From Ruegeria sp. R13_0 (lineage in GTDB: Bacteria > Pseudomonadota > Alphaproteobacteria > Rhodobacterales > Rhodobacteraceae), in assembly GCF_017743995.1 (NCBI RefSeq), contig NZ_JAGHRB010000004.1, forward strand, positions 186,001 through 250,000: a stretch of DNA of 64,000 bases, in the 5' to 3' direction. Position numbers and translations under genes: made by a program. The notes beneath the pieces were generated by a model, which was given only the letters and a program-made list of their open reading frames with translations, was not told the origin of the DNA and ran no database searches. Of the stretch, positions 12,239-19,973 are shown piece by piece; the stretch's first letter is position 1, and every line of letters begins with the position of its first letter.

Positions 12239-12253
12239 TTAACCAACCGTTAA
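12239..12253 (+). promoter_or_regulatory. CtrA-type binding box
   Basis: TTAA at 12239-12242, seven bases, then TTAA at 12250-12253 followed by CG matches the full alphaproteobacterial CtrA consensus TTAA-N7-TTAA. It lies 100 bases upstream of the small membrane protein gene. CtrA in Rhodobacterales controls motility, gene transfer agents and quorum-linked genes. Confidence 0.6.
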
Positions 12254-12353
12254 CGCGTCTTGGCCATACTTTAGCCAGAAATGTCGAGAATTCTGTGGTA
12301 ATCGGGATGAGAGAGGGGATTCCTTTGGTCCTCATCTCTTGTCACAGCTTGGG

Positions 12354-12533
12354 ATGGATAGTGACGCTATGGTAGTTGCGATTATGGGATTGGGAACAGT
12401 TGCGGGGTTGCTGACCTTTGCTGCCGCTCTGATTCTTGGCCAATCCCTGCTCAGCGCCTTTGCACTTTACGTAGTGGCCGGCGTGCTGACCTCGCTGCTG
12501 GTTGCCGCAGGGATTTATTTCAGAAGCTCTTGA
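12354..12533 (+). CDS. Small two-helix membrane protein, possibly CtrA-regulated
   Basis: A 59-residue hydrophobic protein with two predicted transmembrane helices (about 7-27 and 33-53) and a short polar tail YFRSS. The start is uncertain: ATG 12354 or ATG 12369, neither with a good ribosome site. A CtrA-type box lies about 100 bases upstream. I do not recognise the family. It is flanked by the M16 pair and a convergent SDR gene. Confidence 0.55.
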   Translation: MDSDAMVVAIMGLGTVAGLLTFAAALILGQSLLSAFALYVVAGVLTSLLVAAGIYFRSS

Positions 12534-12585
12534 GCTAGCTGTAGCCGAAACAAAACCCTACGGCTGAGCATTCAGCCTTCAAGCT

Positions 12586-13395
12586 TTAGCCCTTTTTCGC
12601 CGCCCGCAGCATCTGACCCATCATCTGGCCAAACTTGCCCGAGCCGCGCTGATACAAGGCTCCATCAACCGCCATGACTGTGCCGCTGATATAGCTGGCC
12701 ATATCAGAGCTGAGGAACAGACAGGCGTTGGCCACGTCTTGCGGTTGGCCCCAACGGCCCAATGGAACGTCCTTGCGCAGCGCTTCGCCCGCATCGGGGG
12801 TTGGCGCAAGGCGCTTGGCCCCTTCAGTACCTTCGATAAAACCAGGCACGACCGAGTTCACACGGATGCCTTCGACGCCCCATTCCATGGACAAGGTTCG
12901 GGTGATCTGATCAACGCCCGCCTTGGCCGCGCAGACATGCGCCTGCCCTTCGTAAGGCAGATAGGATTGCGGGGCCGAGATGTTGATGATGCTGCCACCG
13001 GGCCGTTTGAGGTAAGGATAAGCCCCTTTCAAAACATGAACGGTGCCCATCAGATCGATGTCGACAACGGTTTTGAACGCATTGACCGACATCTCGGACA
13101 TCAGCGCCGGGAAATTCCCTGCCGCGCCGGATACCAAAACGTCGAAATCGCCAAACGCGTCATGGAACTGTTTCAACCCCGCCGCCACTGCGTCCGGATC
13201 GCGCACGTCAAACGCCGCACCGATGGCCTCTGCCGCGCCTGCCGCTTTCAGCGCAGCGACCGTGTCATCCACTTTCTCTTGTGAACGGCTGGCAACGGCA
13301 AGTTTGGCGCCCGAGGCCGCAAAGGCCTCGGCAATCCCCCGGTTAATACCGCTGGTGCCGCCAATGACGATGACGGTTTTGTTTGCAAAGTCCAT
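12586..13395 (-). CDS. SDR-family oxidoreductase, 2,4-dienoyl-CoA reductase (DECR2)-like
   Basis: 269 residues, Rossmann fold. The central segment SGAAGNFPALMSEMSVNAFK and GIRVNSVVPGFIEGTEGAKR closely follow peroxisomal 2,4-dienoyl-CoA reductase as I recall it. The residue four before the active-site Lys is Val, not Tyr (HVCAAKAG), as expected for DECR-type SDRs that lack the YxxxK tyrosine. The dinucleotide loop reads GGTSGIN, with Asn for the third Gly. A GGAGG site precedes the ATG. It is last in a run with ALDH16 and deoC; the substrate may be an acyl-CoA but is not proven. Confidence 0.7.
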   Translation of the reverse strand: MDFANKTVIVIGGTSGINRGIAEAFAASGAKLAVASRSQEKVDDTVAALKAAGAAEAIGAAFDVRDPDAVAAGLKQFHDAFGDFDVLVSGAAGNFPALMSEMSVNAFKTVVDIDLMGTVHVLKGAYPYLKRPGGSIINISAPQSYLPYEGQAHVCAAKAGVDQITRTLSMEWGVEGIRVNSVVPGFIEGTEGAKRLAPTPDAGEALRKDVPLGRWGQPQDVANACLFLSSDMASYISGTVMAVDGALYQRGSGKFGQMMGQMLRAAKKG

Positions 13396-13420
13396 GTGGG
13401 CCTCCCGTGATGCGGGAGCC

Positions 13421-15754
13421 CTACTCGCCGTAGGGCACCCAGATGTTTTTCACTTCGGTCGCAGCCTGCAGGAAGCGGCGGGAATGGTCCATGCTCCAGT
13501 CAAATGCCGTCGCGTTATTGACCCAGGTTCGTTTCAGGTTCCCGGCTGAGACAACCTCGATCTCTTTCGAGAGATCCGTCGAAGAGAAGGACCAGACCGC
13601 ATCCACGTTCAGGTGTGAGGCCAGTGGTTTCGCCAATTCCGCATGGCTGCCGGTTAGGATATTGACCACACCGGCGGGCACGTCCGAGGTCTCGAGGATC
13701 TGATAGAAATCGGTGGCGGCCAGCGGATACGGCTCGGATGCGGCCAGGACCACCCGATTCCCCATCGCAATCGCAGGCGCCATCGCCGAGACCAGACCCA
13801 GCAGAGGTGCCTCATCCGCGCAGAGTGCGCCGATCACGCCGACGGGTTCTTTCATGGCGATTGCCACGCCCCGGATCGGAACGCCATGCACCTGACCGTC
13901 ATATTTGTCGGCCCAGGCGGCTGCGGTGAAAAGGCGCTGGATCGAGGCTTCGACCTCTTTCACGCCGTCTTTCTTGCCGGTCATGGCGTCGATACGGGCA
14001 GCGAATTCACCCGCGCGGGCCGAGAGGTTTTCGCCGATATAGTATAGGATCTGTGCCCGCAGATGACCGGTGGTCTTGGACCAGCCTTTCGCGCCAGCGG
14101 CGGCCTCAACCGCGTTGCGGACGTCCTTGCGGTTGGCCAAACCCACGTGACCCAACAGACCTGCCTTGCCCCAGACAGGCTTGGAATACCCGCCATCCGG
14201 CCGCGCCTGCTTGCCGCCCACATACATCTTGGCGGTGCGGTCGATGGGGTCGACCGAGGCACCTTCGCCCATGGTCGCCTCGACCTTTGTCAGCGCCTTC
14301 GCCTTACCCTTGGGCTTGGTATAGGCCGCCAGCCCTTCCCAACCGCCTTCGCGGCCAAAGCCGCTTTCGCGCATACCGCCGAACCCCGCGGCGGCGTCGA
14401 ACAGATTGGTGGCGTTGACCCAGACTACGCCCGCAACCAGCTTGGGCGCGATATCCAGCGCGAGGTTCACATTCTCGGTCCAGACCGTCGCGGCCAGTCC
14501 GTAGCGGGTGTTGTTGGCCAATTCCACGGCCTCAGCCGGGGTGCGGAAGGTCGAGGAGACCAGAACCGGGCCAAAGATCTCCTCCTGCATCAGCGGGTCC
14601 GAGGTCTCGAGCCCCGAGATCAGCGTGGGCGGGTAGTAGCAGCCGTTTTCCGGCAGCTCGCAGGCCGCGTGGTGAACATGGCCTGCGGTGTTGCTGTCGA
14701 CCATGGCTTTGATCGTCTGCAACTGAACCGGGTCCACAACCGCGCCGACGTCGATGCATTTGTCCAGCGGATCACCGATGCGCAAGCCGTCCATCCGGGC
14801 GCGCAGCTTGTTGTGAAAGCGGTCGGCAATGCCCTCTTGCACCAGCAGGCGGGACCCTGCACAGCAGACCTGCCCCTGATTGAACCAGATCGCATCGACC
14901 AGACCTTCGATGGCTGAATCGATATCAGCGTCGTCGAACACGATATAGGCGGACTTTCCGCCCAGCTCCAAGGTCAGTTCCTTGCCCGATCCAGCCGTCG
15001 CCTCGCGAATACGCCGCCCCACAACGGTCGAGCCGGTAAACGCGATCTTGTCCACGTCCGCGTTTACGATCATCTCGCCCACAGCGCCGTCTCCGGTCAC
15101 GATATTGACGACGCCCTTGGGCAGCCCAGCCTGCGAGCAGATATCAGCGAACAGCAGCGCGGTCAGCGAGGTATACTCGGCCGGTTTCAGAACCACCGTA
15201 TTCCCCATCGCCAGCGCGGGCGCGATTTTCCAGGCCAGCATCAGCAAGGGGAAGTTCCACGGGATGATCTGCCCGCACACGCCCAAGGCCTCGGCATCGG
15301 GCAACTCACTCTCCATCAATTGCGCCATACCGGCGTGATAGTAGAAGTGCCGCTGCGCCAGAGGGATGTCGATGTCACGCGATTCCCGGATTGGCTTGCC
15401 GTTATCCATGCTCTCCAGCACGGCGAACAGGCGCGCGTGTTTTTGCAAAAGCCGCGCAATGGCATAGAGATACCGCGCCCGGCCTGCGCCGCCCAGCTTC
15501 TCCCATTTTGGCTGTGCCTTGCGGGCAGCGGCGACGGCGGCGTCCACATCAGCCTGCTTGGCCTGGGTCAGCTTGGCCAGCACCTCTCCGGTCGCGGGGT
15601 TGCGGCTTTCGAACCCCTTGCCCGGTTTGGTGAAACTCCCGTCGATATAGTGACCGAACGCGTCACCCTGATCGACCAGCCAGGCCAGCGCCTCAGCCGC
15701 GCTTTCAGGGGCCGGGCCATAGTCCATGGTCTCAAAAATCTCTTTCACGCTCAT
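13421..15754 (-). CDS. ALDH16-type aldehyde dehydrogenase with a duplicated domain
   Basis: 777 residues, far longer than the ~500 of ordinary aldehyde dehydrogenases. Residues about 30-480 form a complete ALDH with catalytic C297 (NQGQVCC) and E263 (LELGG). From about 510 a second ALDH-like domain follows (LANRKDVRNAVEAAAGAKGW, EPVGVIGALCADEAPLLGL) without a catalytic Cys box. This is the ALDH16 architecture; the bacterial family from a Roseobacter relative (Loktanella) is known to be active. ATG 15754 is preferred to the TTG at 15772. Directly downstream of deoC, whose product acetaldehyde is a plausible substrate. Confidence 0.85.
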   Translation of the reverse strand: MSVKEIFETMDYGPAPESAAEALAWLVDQGDAFGHYIDGSFTKPGKGFESRNPATGEVLAKLTQAKQADVDAAVAAARKAQPKWEKLGGAGRARYLYAIARLLQKHARLFAVLESMDNGKPIRESRDIDIPLAQRHFYYHAGMAQLMESELPDAEALGVCGQIIPWNFPLLMLAWKIAPALAMGNTVVLKPAEYTSLTALLFADICSQAGLPKGVVNIVTGDGAVGEMIVNADVDKIAFTGSTVVGRRIREATAGSGKELTLELGGKSAYIVFDDADIDSAIEGLVDAIWFNQGQVCCAGSRLLVQEGIADRFHNKLRARMDGLRIGDPLDKCIDVGAVVDPVQLQTIKAMVDSNTAGHVHHAACELPENGCYYPPTLISGLETSDPLMQEEIFGPVLVSSTFRTPAEAVELANNTRYGLAATVWTENVNLALDIAPKLVAGVVWVNATNLFDAAAGFGGMRESGFGREGGWEGLAAYTKPKGKAKALTKVEATMGEGASVDPIDRTAKMYVGGKQARPDGGYSKPVWGKAGLLGHVGLANRKDVRNAVEAAAGAKGWSKTTGHLRAQILYYIGENLSARAGEFAARIDAMTGKKDGVKEVEASIQRLFTAAAWADKYDGQVHGVPIRGVAIAMKEPVGVIGALCADEAPLLGLVSAMAPAIAMGNRVVLAASEPYPLAATDFYQILETSDVPAGVVNILTGSHAELAKPLASHLNVDAVWSFSSTDLSKEIEVVSAGNLKRTWVNNATAFDWSMDHSRRFLQAATEVKNIWVPYGE

Positions 15755-15756
15755 GA

Positions 15757-15780
15757 CTTCATCTTTTCCCAAATACTCAC
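15757..15780 (-). repeat. Short intergenic repeat, copy B (TATTT-N6-AGATGAAG)
   Basis: Read on the minus strand, this 24-base stretch between deoC and the ALDH16 gene has TATTT, six bases, then AGATGAAG, ending two bases before the ATG. The same blocks at the same spacing occur at 36126-36149 (15 of 24 positions identical). I recall similar stretches in Rhodobacteraceae intergenic regions, but this needs a genome search. Confidence 0.45.
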
Positions 15781-15802
15781 TGTCCTGACATCAGCCACAG
15801 GC

Positions 15803-16801
15803 TCAGCCGAGTGAATGACGATAACCAGCCGAGTACGCCCCGGTGACATAGTGTTCCAACTGCCGTTCGATATCGCCCAGCAGTGACGAGGCGCCAAAGC
15901 GGAACAGGTCCGGCTCCAGCCAGCGGTCGCCCAGCTCATCCTTGATCAGCGACAGGTACACCAAGGCATCCTTGGCCTTGGAGATACCACCCGCAGGCTT
16001 GTACCCCACACGATACCCGGTGCGGTCACAGTAGTCGCGGATCGCGCGGATCATCACCAGAGAAACGGGCAGGGTGGCGTTGACGCTTTCCTTCCCGGTC
16101 GAGGTCTTGATGAAATCCGCCCCCGCCATCATGCACACCAATGAGGCGCGGGCGACATTGCGCAGGCTGCCCAGCTCTCCGGTCGCCAGGATGGCTTTGA
16201 CATGGGCATCGCCGCAGGCGGCGCGGAAGGCCTTCATCTCATCGTACAAAGCCTGCCAGTCCCCAGACAGCGCGTGACGGCGCGAGATGACGATGTCGAT
16301 CTCTTCCGCTCCGGCTTTCACGCTTTCTTCGATCTCGGCCACGCGCAGATGGAATGGCGACAGGCCCGCCGGAAACCCGGTGGAGACGGCAGCCACCGGT
16401 ATCCCAGTGCCCTTCAAAGCGGCAACGGCAGTTTCGATCATGTCGTGATAGACGCAGACGGCCCCAGTCGTGATCGCAGGCATATCCAGCGCTTGCAACG
16501 TTGCTGGCGCAACCGGCTGGCGCGCTTTGGCGCACAAACGGCGCACGCGTCCTACCGTGTCGTCACCCGATAGGGTGGTGAGGTCGATCATCGTGACTGC
16601 CTTCAGCAGCCACGCGGCCTGATAGTCCTTCTTCACCGAGCGCCGACCGGGCAGAGTTGCCGCGCGGCGCTCAATGGCCGAGGTATTGGCCTGAACGGCC
16701 CGAACCCAATCCAGATCAAGGTCCATTCCAGGGTTTCTGGGTTCAGTGACTTGCGGCAGATGCGCGGTGCGCACGGGGCTGTCTGAGCGCTGCGGTTCCA
16801 T
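15803..16801 (-). CDS. deoC: Deoxyribose-phosphate aldolase DeoC
   Basis: About 332 residues. Cleaves 2-deoxyribose 5-phosphate to glyceraldehyde 3-phosphate and acetaldehyde. The class I aldolase signatures are present: Schiff-base Lys in DFIKTSTGKES, the second Lys in GYKPAGGIS, and the VKAILATGEL strand. The N-terminal extension of about 50 residues compared with E. coli DeoC is common in the larger DeoC group. ATG 16801 has AAGGA upstream; GTG 16807 is an alternative. First gene of the deoC - ALDH16 - SDR unit. Confidence 0.9.
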   Translation of the reverse strand: MEPQRSDSPVRTAHLPQVTEPRNPGMDLDLDWVRAVQANTSAIERRAATLPGRRSVKKDYQAAWLLKAVTMIDLTTLSGDDTVGRVRRLCAKARQPVAPATLQALDMPAITTGAVCVYHDMIETAVAALKGTGIPVAAVSTGFPAGLSPFHLRVAEIEESVKAGAEEIDIVISRRHALSGDWQALYDEMKAFRAACGDAHVKAILATGELGSLRNVARASLVCMMAGADFIKTSTGKESVNATLPVSLVMIRAIRDYCDRTGYRVGYKPAGGISKAKDALVYLSLIKDELGDRWLEPDLFRFGASSLLGDIERQLEHYVTGAYSAGYRHSLG

Positions 16802-16917
16802 TCTCACATCCTTTGGGAGGTTTGCGCCAAAATCGCACGGCTTGGCAATAAATGGAAGGCAGCAGAGCGGCCTTGTGGTATTTTTTTGACCATTTGGACA
16901 AATAAACTAGGATTTTG

Positions 16918-16934
16918 TTGCGACTAATTCGCAA
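16918..16934. promoter_or_regulatory. Fur/Mur-type box 1 upstream of troA
   Basis: TTGCGA-CTAAT-TCGCAA is a perfect 6-bp inverted repeat with a 5-base centre, the layout of Fur-family operators (Mur or Fur in alphaproteobacteria). It lies just upstream of a likely -35 (TTGACT, 16940-16945). Confidence 0.65.
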
Positions 16935-16939
16935 TAGCA

Positions 16940-16968
16940 TTGACTTAGTTGCGAGTCGTTCTCATATT
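16940..16968 (+). promoter_or_regulatory. Predicted sigma-70 promoter of the troABCD-like operon with overlapping Fur/Mur box 2
   Basis: TTGACT (16940-16945), 17 bases, then CATATT (16963-16968) is a plausible promoter. TTGCGAGTCGTTCTCAT (16949-16965), a second degenerate Fur-family dyad, fills the spacer, so a metal-loaded repressor would block polymerase directly. Confidence 0.6.
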
Positions 16969-17003
16969 TAAACGCAACAGGGTCCGAATTCCGGAGATCA
17001 ACT

Positions 17004-17957
17004 ATGATTCGTCGCAGTTTCCTTGCTGCTATAGCTATCGCTAGCGCCATGCCGCTTGCTGCATGGGCGCAGGCGCCGCTGAAAGTCGTGGCGACGACCG
17101 GCATGATTGCCGACGCCGTGCGACAGGTCGGTGGCGATCAGGTCGAGGTAAAGGGCCTCATGGGTCCCGGCGTTGATCCGCATGCCTACCGTCAGACCCG
17201 CAGCGATATCGTCGCCATGACCCGCGCAGATCTGGTGCTGTGGCACGGTCTCTATCTCGAAGCGCAGATGGAAGATTTCTTTGAAGATCTCAGCCGTAAG
17301 CAGACCGTGGTAGCCGTGGCTGAAGGCGTAGATAAATCCAAATTGCGCGCGCATGACGACTATGCCGACAAATATGACCCGCACATCTGGATGAGCCCAA
17401 CCCTGTGGGCCGATGTGGTCACCATGGTCCAAGAGACATTAACCGAGGCCCGCCCCGAAGCTGCCGAGATTTTTGCCGCAAACGCACAGGCGCATCTGGC
17501 CGAGCTGGACGCCCTGACAGCCTATGCCGAAAGGGCCCTGACAGCAGTGCCCGAAGACAGCCGCGTTCTACTGACCGCCCATGACGCCTTTGGCTATTTC
17601 GGTGCGGCCTATGGCTATGAGGTAATGGGCGTTCAGGGCATCTCGACCCAGTCCGAGGCCGGTCTGAACCGGATCGGAGAATTGGTCGACACTTTGGTCG
17701 ACCGCCAGTTGACCGCTGTGTTTGTAGAAAGCTCGGTCTCGGATCGCTCGATGCGTGCGCTGATCGAAGGGGCTGCGGCCAAGGGCCACAAGGTCTCGGT
17801 CGGGGGTGAGCTGTTCTCGGACGCAATGGGCGAGGATGGCACATATGAGGGCACTTATGTCGGCATGCTGGATCACAATATCACCGTGATCGCAGGGGCC
17901 TTGGGGGCGGATGTTCCCGATCAGGGTCTGAACGGCAAACTGTCCGCGGGGTTTTGA
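17004..17957 (+). CDS. troA: Manganese/zinc ABC transporter substrate-binding protein, TroA-like
   Basis: 317 residues with a signal peptide (to about 22, AAWAQA), so periplasmic. It matches cluster A-I metal-binding proteins and is closest to TroA. The ligands H60 (VDPHAY), H127 (YDPHIW), H193 (TAHDAFGYF) and D273 (FSDAMG) reproduce the TroA His3-Asp set with near-identical spacing; a PsaA/MntC-type Glu at the third site is absent. Mn and/or Zn is the likely cargo. SitA and MntA are names used for relatives. Ribosome site CCGGAG. Regulated from two Fur-family boxes upstream. Confidence 0.85.
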   Translation: MIRRSFLAAIAIASAMPLAAWAQAPLKVVATTGMIADAVRQVGGDQVEVKGLMGPGVDPHAYRQTRSDIVAMTRADLVLWHGLYLEAQMEDFFEDLSRKQTVVAVAEGVDKSKLRAHDDYADKYDPHIWMSPTLWADVVTMVQETLTEARPEAAEIFAANAQAHLAELDALTAYAERALTAVPEDSRVLLTAHDAFGYFGAAYGYEVMGVQGISTQSEAGLNRIGELVDTLVDRQLTAVFVESSVSDRSMRALIEGAAAKGHKVSVGGELFSDAMGEDGTYEGTYVGMLDHNITVIAGALGADVPDQGLNGKLSAGF

Positions 17958-17960
17958 GTG

Positions 17961-18764
17961 ATGCTGGAGCTTGCAGCGGTTCAGGGTGTGTCCGTCGAAG
18001 ACCAAGGGATTGAGGCCAGCCCACTGGCTGTGCGTGGCCTGACAGTCTCATACGGTCAGAAGCCTGCTGTATTCTCTGTGGATATGACCGTTCAGCCGGG
18101 GGCGATGACCGCGATTATTGGCCCCAACGGGGCAGGGAAATCGACACTCCTGAAAGCGGCGCTTGGGATCGTGGCGCCCTTGTCCGGGCAGGTGACTGTA
18201 TTTGGTCAACCACTCGAGGAACAACGTGCCCGGATTGCCTATGTCCCGCAGCGCGCCAGTGTCGACTGGGATTTCCCGACCCGCGTAATTGATGTGGTTC
18301 TCATGGGCCTGTCGCGTCAACTGGGCCTGTTGGGCCGTGCCCGCGCGCGGCACAAAGCGGCTGCGATGGATTGCCTGAACCGCGTTGGTATGCGCGACTT
18401 TGCGGATCGTCAGATCGGTCAGCTGTCCGGCGGCCAGCAACAGCGGGTGTTCTTAGCCCGTGCCTTGGCGCAGGACGCCGATCTTTACCTGCTGGACGAG
18501 CCGTTCGCCGGCGTCGATGCGGCCACCGAAAAAGCCATCATCGCGGTGCTGAAATCGCTGAAAGAGGGGGGCAAGACCGTCGTGGTCGTCCATCACGATC
18601 TGGCCACGGTCTCGGATTATTTCGATCATGTCTTCTTGATCAACACACGCAAGATCGCCGAGGGTTCGGTGGCGCAGGCCTTTACCGCCGAGACCCTTCA
18701 ATCCGCATACGGAGGCCGCTTGGCCACCGCCCAAATCGACCAGATTTCGCGCGCGCTGGGGTAG
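17961..18764 (+). CDS. troB: Metal ABC transporter ATP-binding protein, TroB-like
   Basis: 267 residues. Complete ABC ATPase: Walker A GPNGAGKST, Q-loop YVPQRASVDWDFP (the QRxxVDWDFP form is typical of Mn/Zn importers), signature LSGGQQQR, Walker B LYLLDEPF and H-loop VVVHHDL. ATG 17961 and GTG 17958 are adjacent in-frame starts, directly after the troA stop, so coupling is tight. The N-terminal ~20 residues before the ABC domain look unconserved. Confidence 0.88.
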   Translation: MLELAAVQGVSVEDQGIEASPLAVRGLTVSYGQKPAVFSVDMTVQPGAMTAIIGPNGAGKSTLLKAALGIVAPLSGQVTVFGQPLEEQRARIAYVPQRASVDWDFPTRVIDVVLMGLSRQLGLLGRARARHKAAAMDCLNRVGMRDFADRQIGQLSGGQQQRVFLARALAQDADLYLLDEPFAGVDAATEKAIIAVLKSLKEGGKTVVVVHHDLATVSDYFDHVFLINTRKIAEGSVAQAFTAETLQSAYGGRLATAQIDQISRALG

Positions 18765-18767
18765 AGA

Positions 18768-19973
18768 ATGCTCTGGGATGCGCTCAGCCTGCAGCTTGGT
18801 TACAACGCCACGCTGGTCGCTATCGGTGCGAGTTTGCTGGGAGTCGCGGCCGGTGTGACCGGCACCTTTCTGTTTTTGCGCAAACGCGCGCTGGTCAGTG
18901 ACGCGATCAGCCATGCGACTTTGCCGGGGGTCTGTCTGGCCTTTATGTTGCTTGTGGCTTTGGGTGGGGACGGGCGCAACCTTCTAGGGCTGCTGGCCGG
19001 ATCGGCAGCGTCGGCCTGGGTGGGTCTGCTTTGCCTGAACTGGCTAACCCGCCACACGCGACTGGCCGAGGATGCCGCCATAGGCGCGGTTCTATCGGTG
19101 TTTTTCGGTTTTGGCATCGTTCTGCTGACCGTCATTCAGACCATGGGCGTTGGGCGGCAAGCGGGGTTGGAGGGGTTCCTTCTGGGCTCAACCGCCGGGA
19201 TGCTGTGGGCGGATGCCTTGATCATCGCGATCGGAGGCGCGGCGACCCTGGTGCTGGTGATGATCCTGCGTCGCCCTATGACTTTGGTGGCGTTTGACCC
19301 CGAATATGCCGCCGCCCGGGGCTTGCCCGTGCATCGCATTGACCTTGCCATGATGGGTCTGGTGATGGCGGTCACTGTGGTGGGTCTGAAGATCGTTGGT
19401 CTGATCCTGATCGTGGCTTTGCTGATCATCCCTCCAGTCACCGCGCGGTTCTGGTCCGAGCGGTCGGATCGCGTCGTCTTGCTGGCCGGTCTCGCGGGTG
19501 GTTTGGCGGGCTATATCGGCGCCGCCCTGTCGGCCACTGCGCCGAATCTGCCGACTGGGCCAATCATCGTTCTGGTCAGCTTCGCCTTCTTCGTCTTGTC
19601 CCTGTTCCTCGCCCCGGTTCGAGGCGTTCTGGCCGCCGTTCTGCGCCATCTGAGGTTCCAACGTCGGGTGCATATCCGGCAAGGGCTGTTGGCTTTGGCG
19701 CAAGGCCAGAAGATCTACGAGCCTTTGACCCTGCGCCTGTTGCGACGCGCCGATCTTGTGCGCGCCGATGGCGTGGCGACCGAAGCCGGAAAAGCCCGCG
19801 CCGCCAAAGCCTTGCGCGATGAAAAACGGTGGGAGGTCGTGCGCGCGGATCAGGCGCATGAGGCGACTGCCGCGCTGTATGATGGCCTGCGCGATATCGA
19901 AACCGTACTGACCAAGGATCAGATTGCCGAAATAGACCACCGCATCGGCGGACCACAGGGGGTTCCGACATGA
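18768..19973 (+). CDS. troC: Metal ABC transporter permease with a DtxR-like C-terminal extension, TroC-like
   Basis: 401 residues, about 100 more than a standard ABC-3 family permease. Residues 1-285 give eight to nine hydrophobic helices with conserved SDAISHATLPGV and GLKIVGLILIVALLIIPPVT. The tail (about 290-401) has a winged-helix-like segment (ALAQGQKIYEPLTLRLLRRA), then RWEVVRAD, DGLRDIETVLTKDQIAEID and PQGVPT. This parallels the DtxR/MntR dimerisation region (LWE...DxVHxxAExIEH...PHGxPIP) but lacks the His-rich metal ligands. The stop overlaps the next permease start by four bases. Confidence 0.85.
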   Translation: MLWDALSLQLGYNATLVAIGASLLGVAAGVTGTFLFLRKRALVSDAISHATLPGVCLAFMLLVALGGDGRNLLGLLAGSAASAWVGLLCLNWLTRHTRLAEDAAIGAVLSVFFGFGIVLLTVIQTMGVGRQAGLEGFLLGSTAGMLWADALIIAIGGAATLVLVMILRRPMTLVAFDPEYAAARGLPVHRIDLAMMGLVMAVTVVGLKIVGLILIVALLIIPPVTARFWSERSDRVVLLAGLAGGLAGYIGAALSATAPNLPTGPIIVLVSFAFFVLSLFLAPVRGVLAAVLRHLRFQRRVHIRQGLLALAQGQKIYEPLTLRLLRRADLVRADGVATEAGKARAAKALRDEKRWEVVRADQAHEATAALYDGLRDIETVLTKDQIAEIDHRIGGPQGVPT

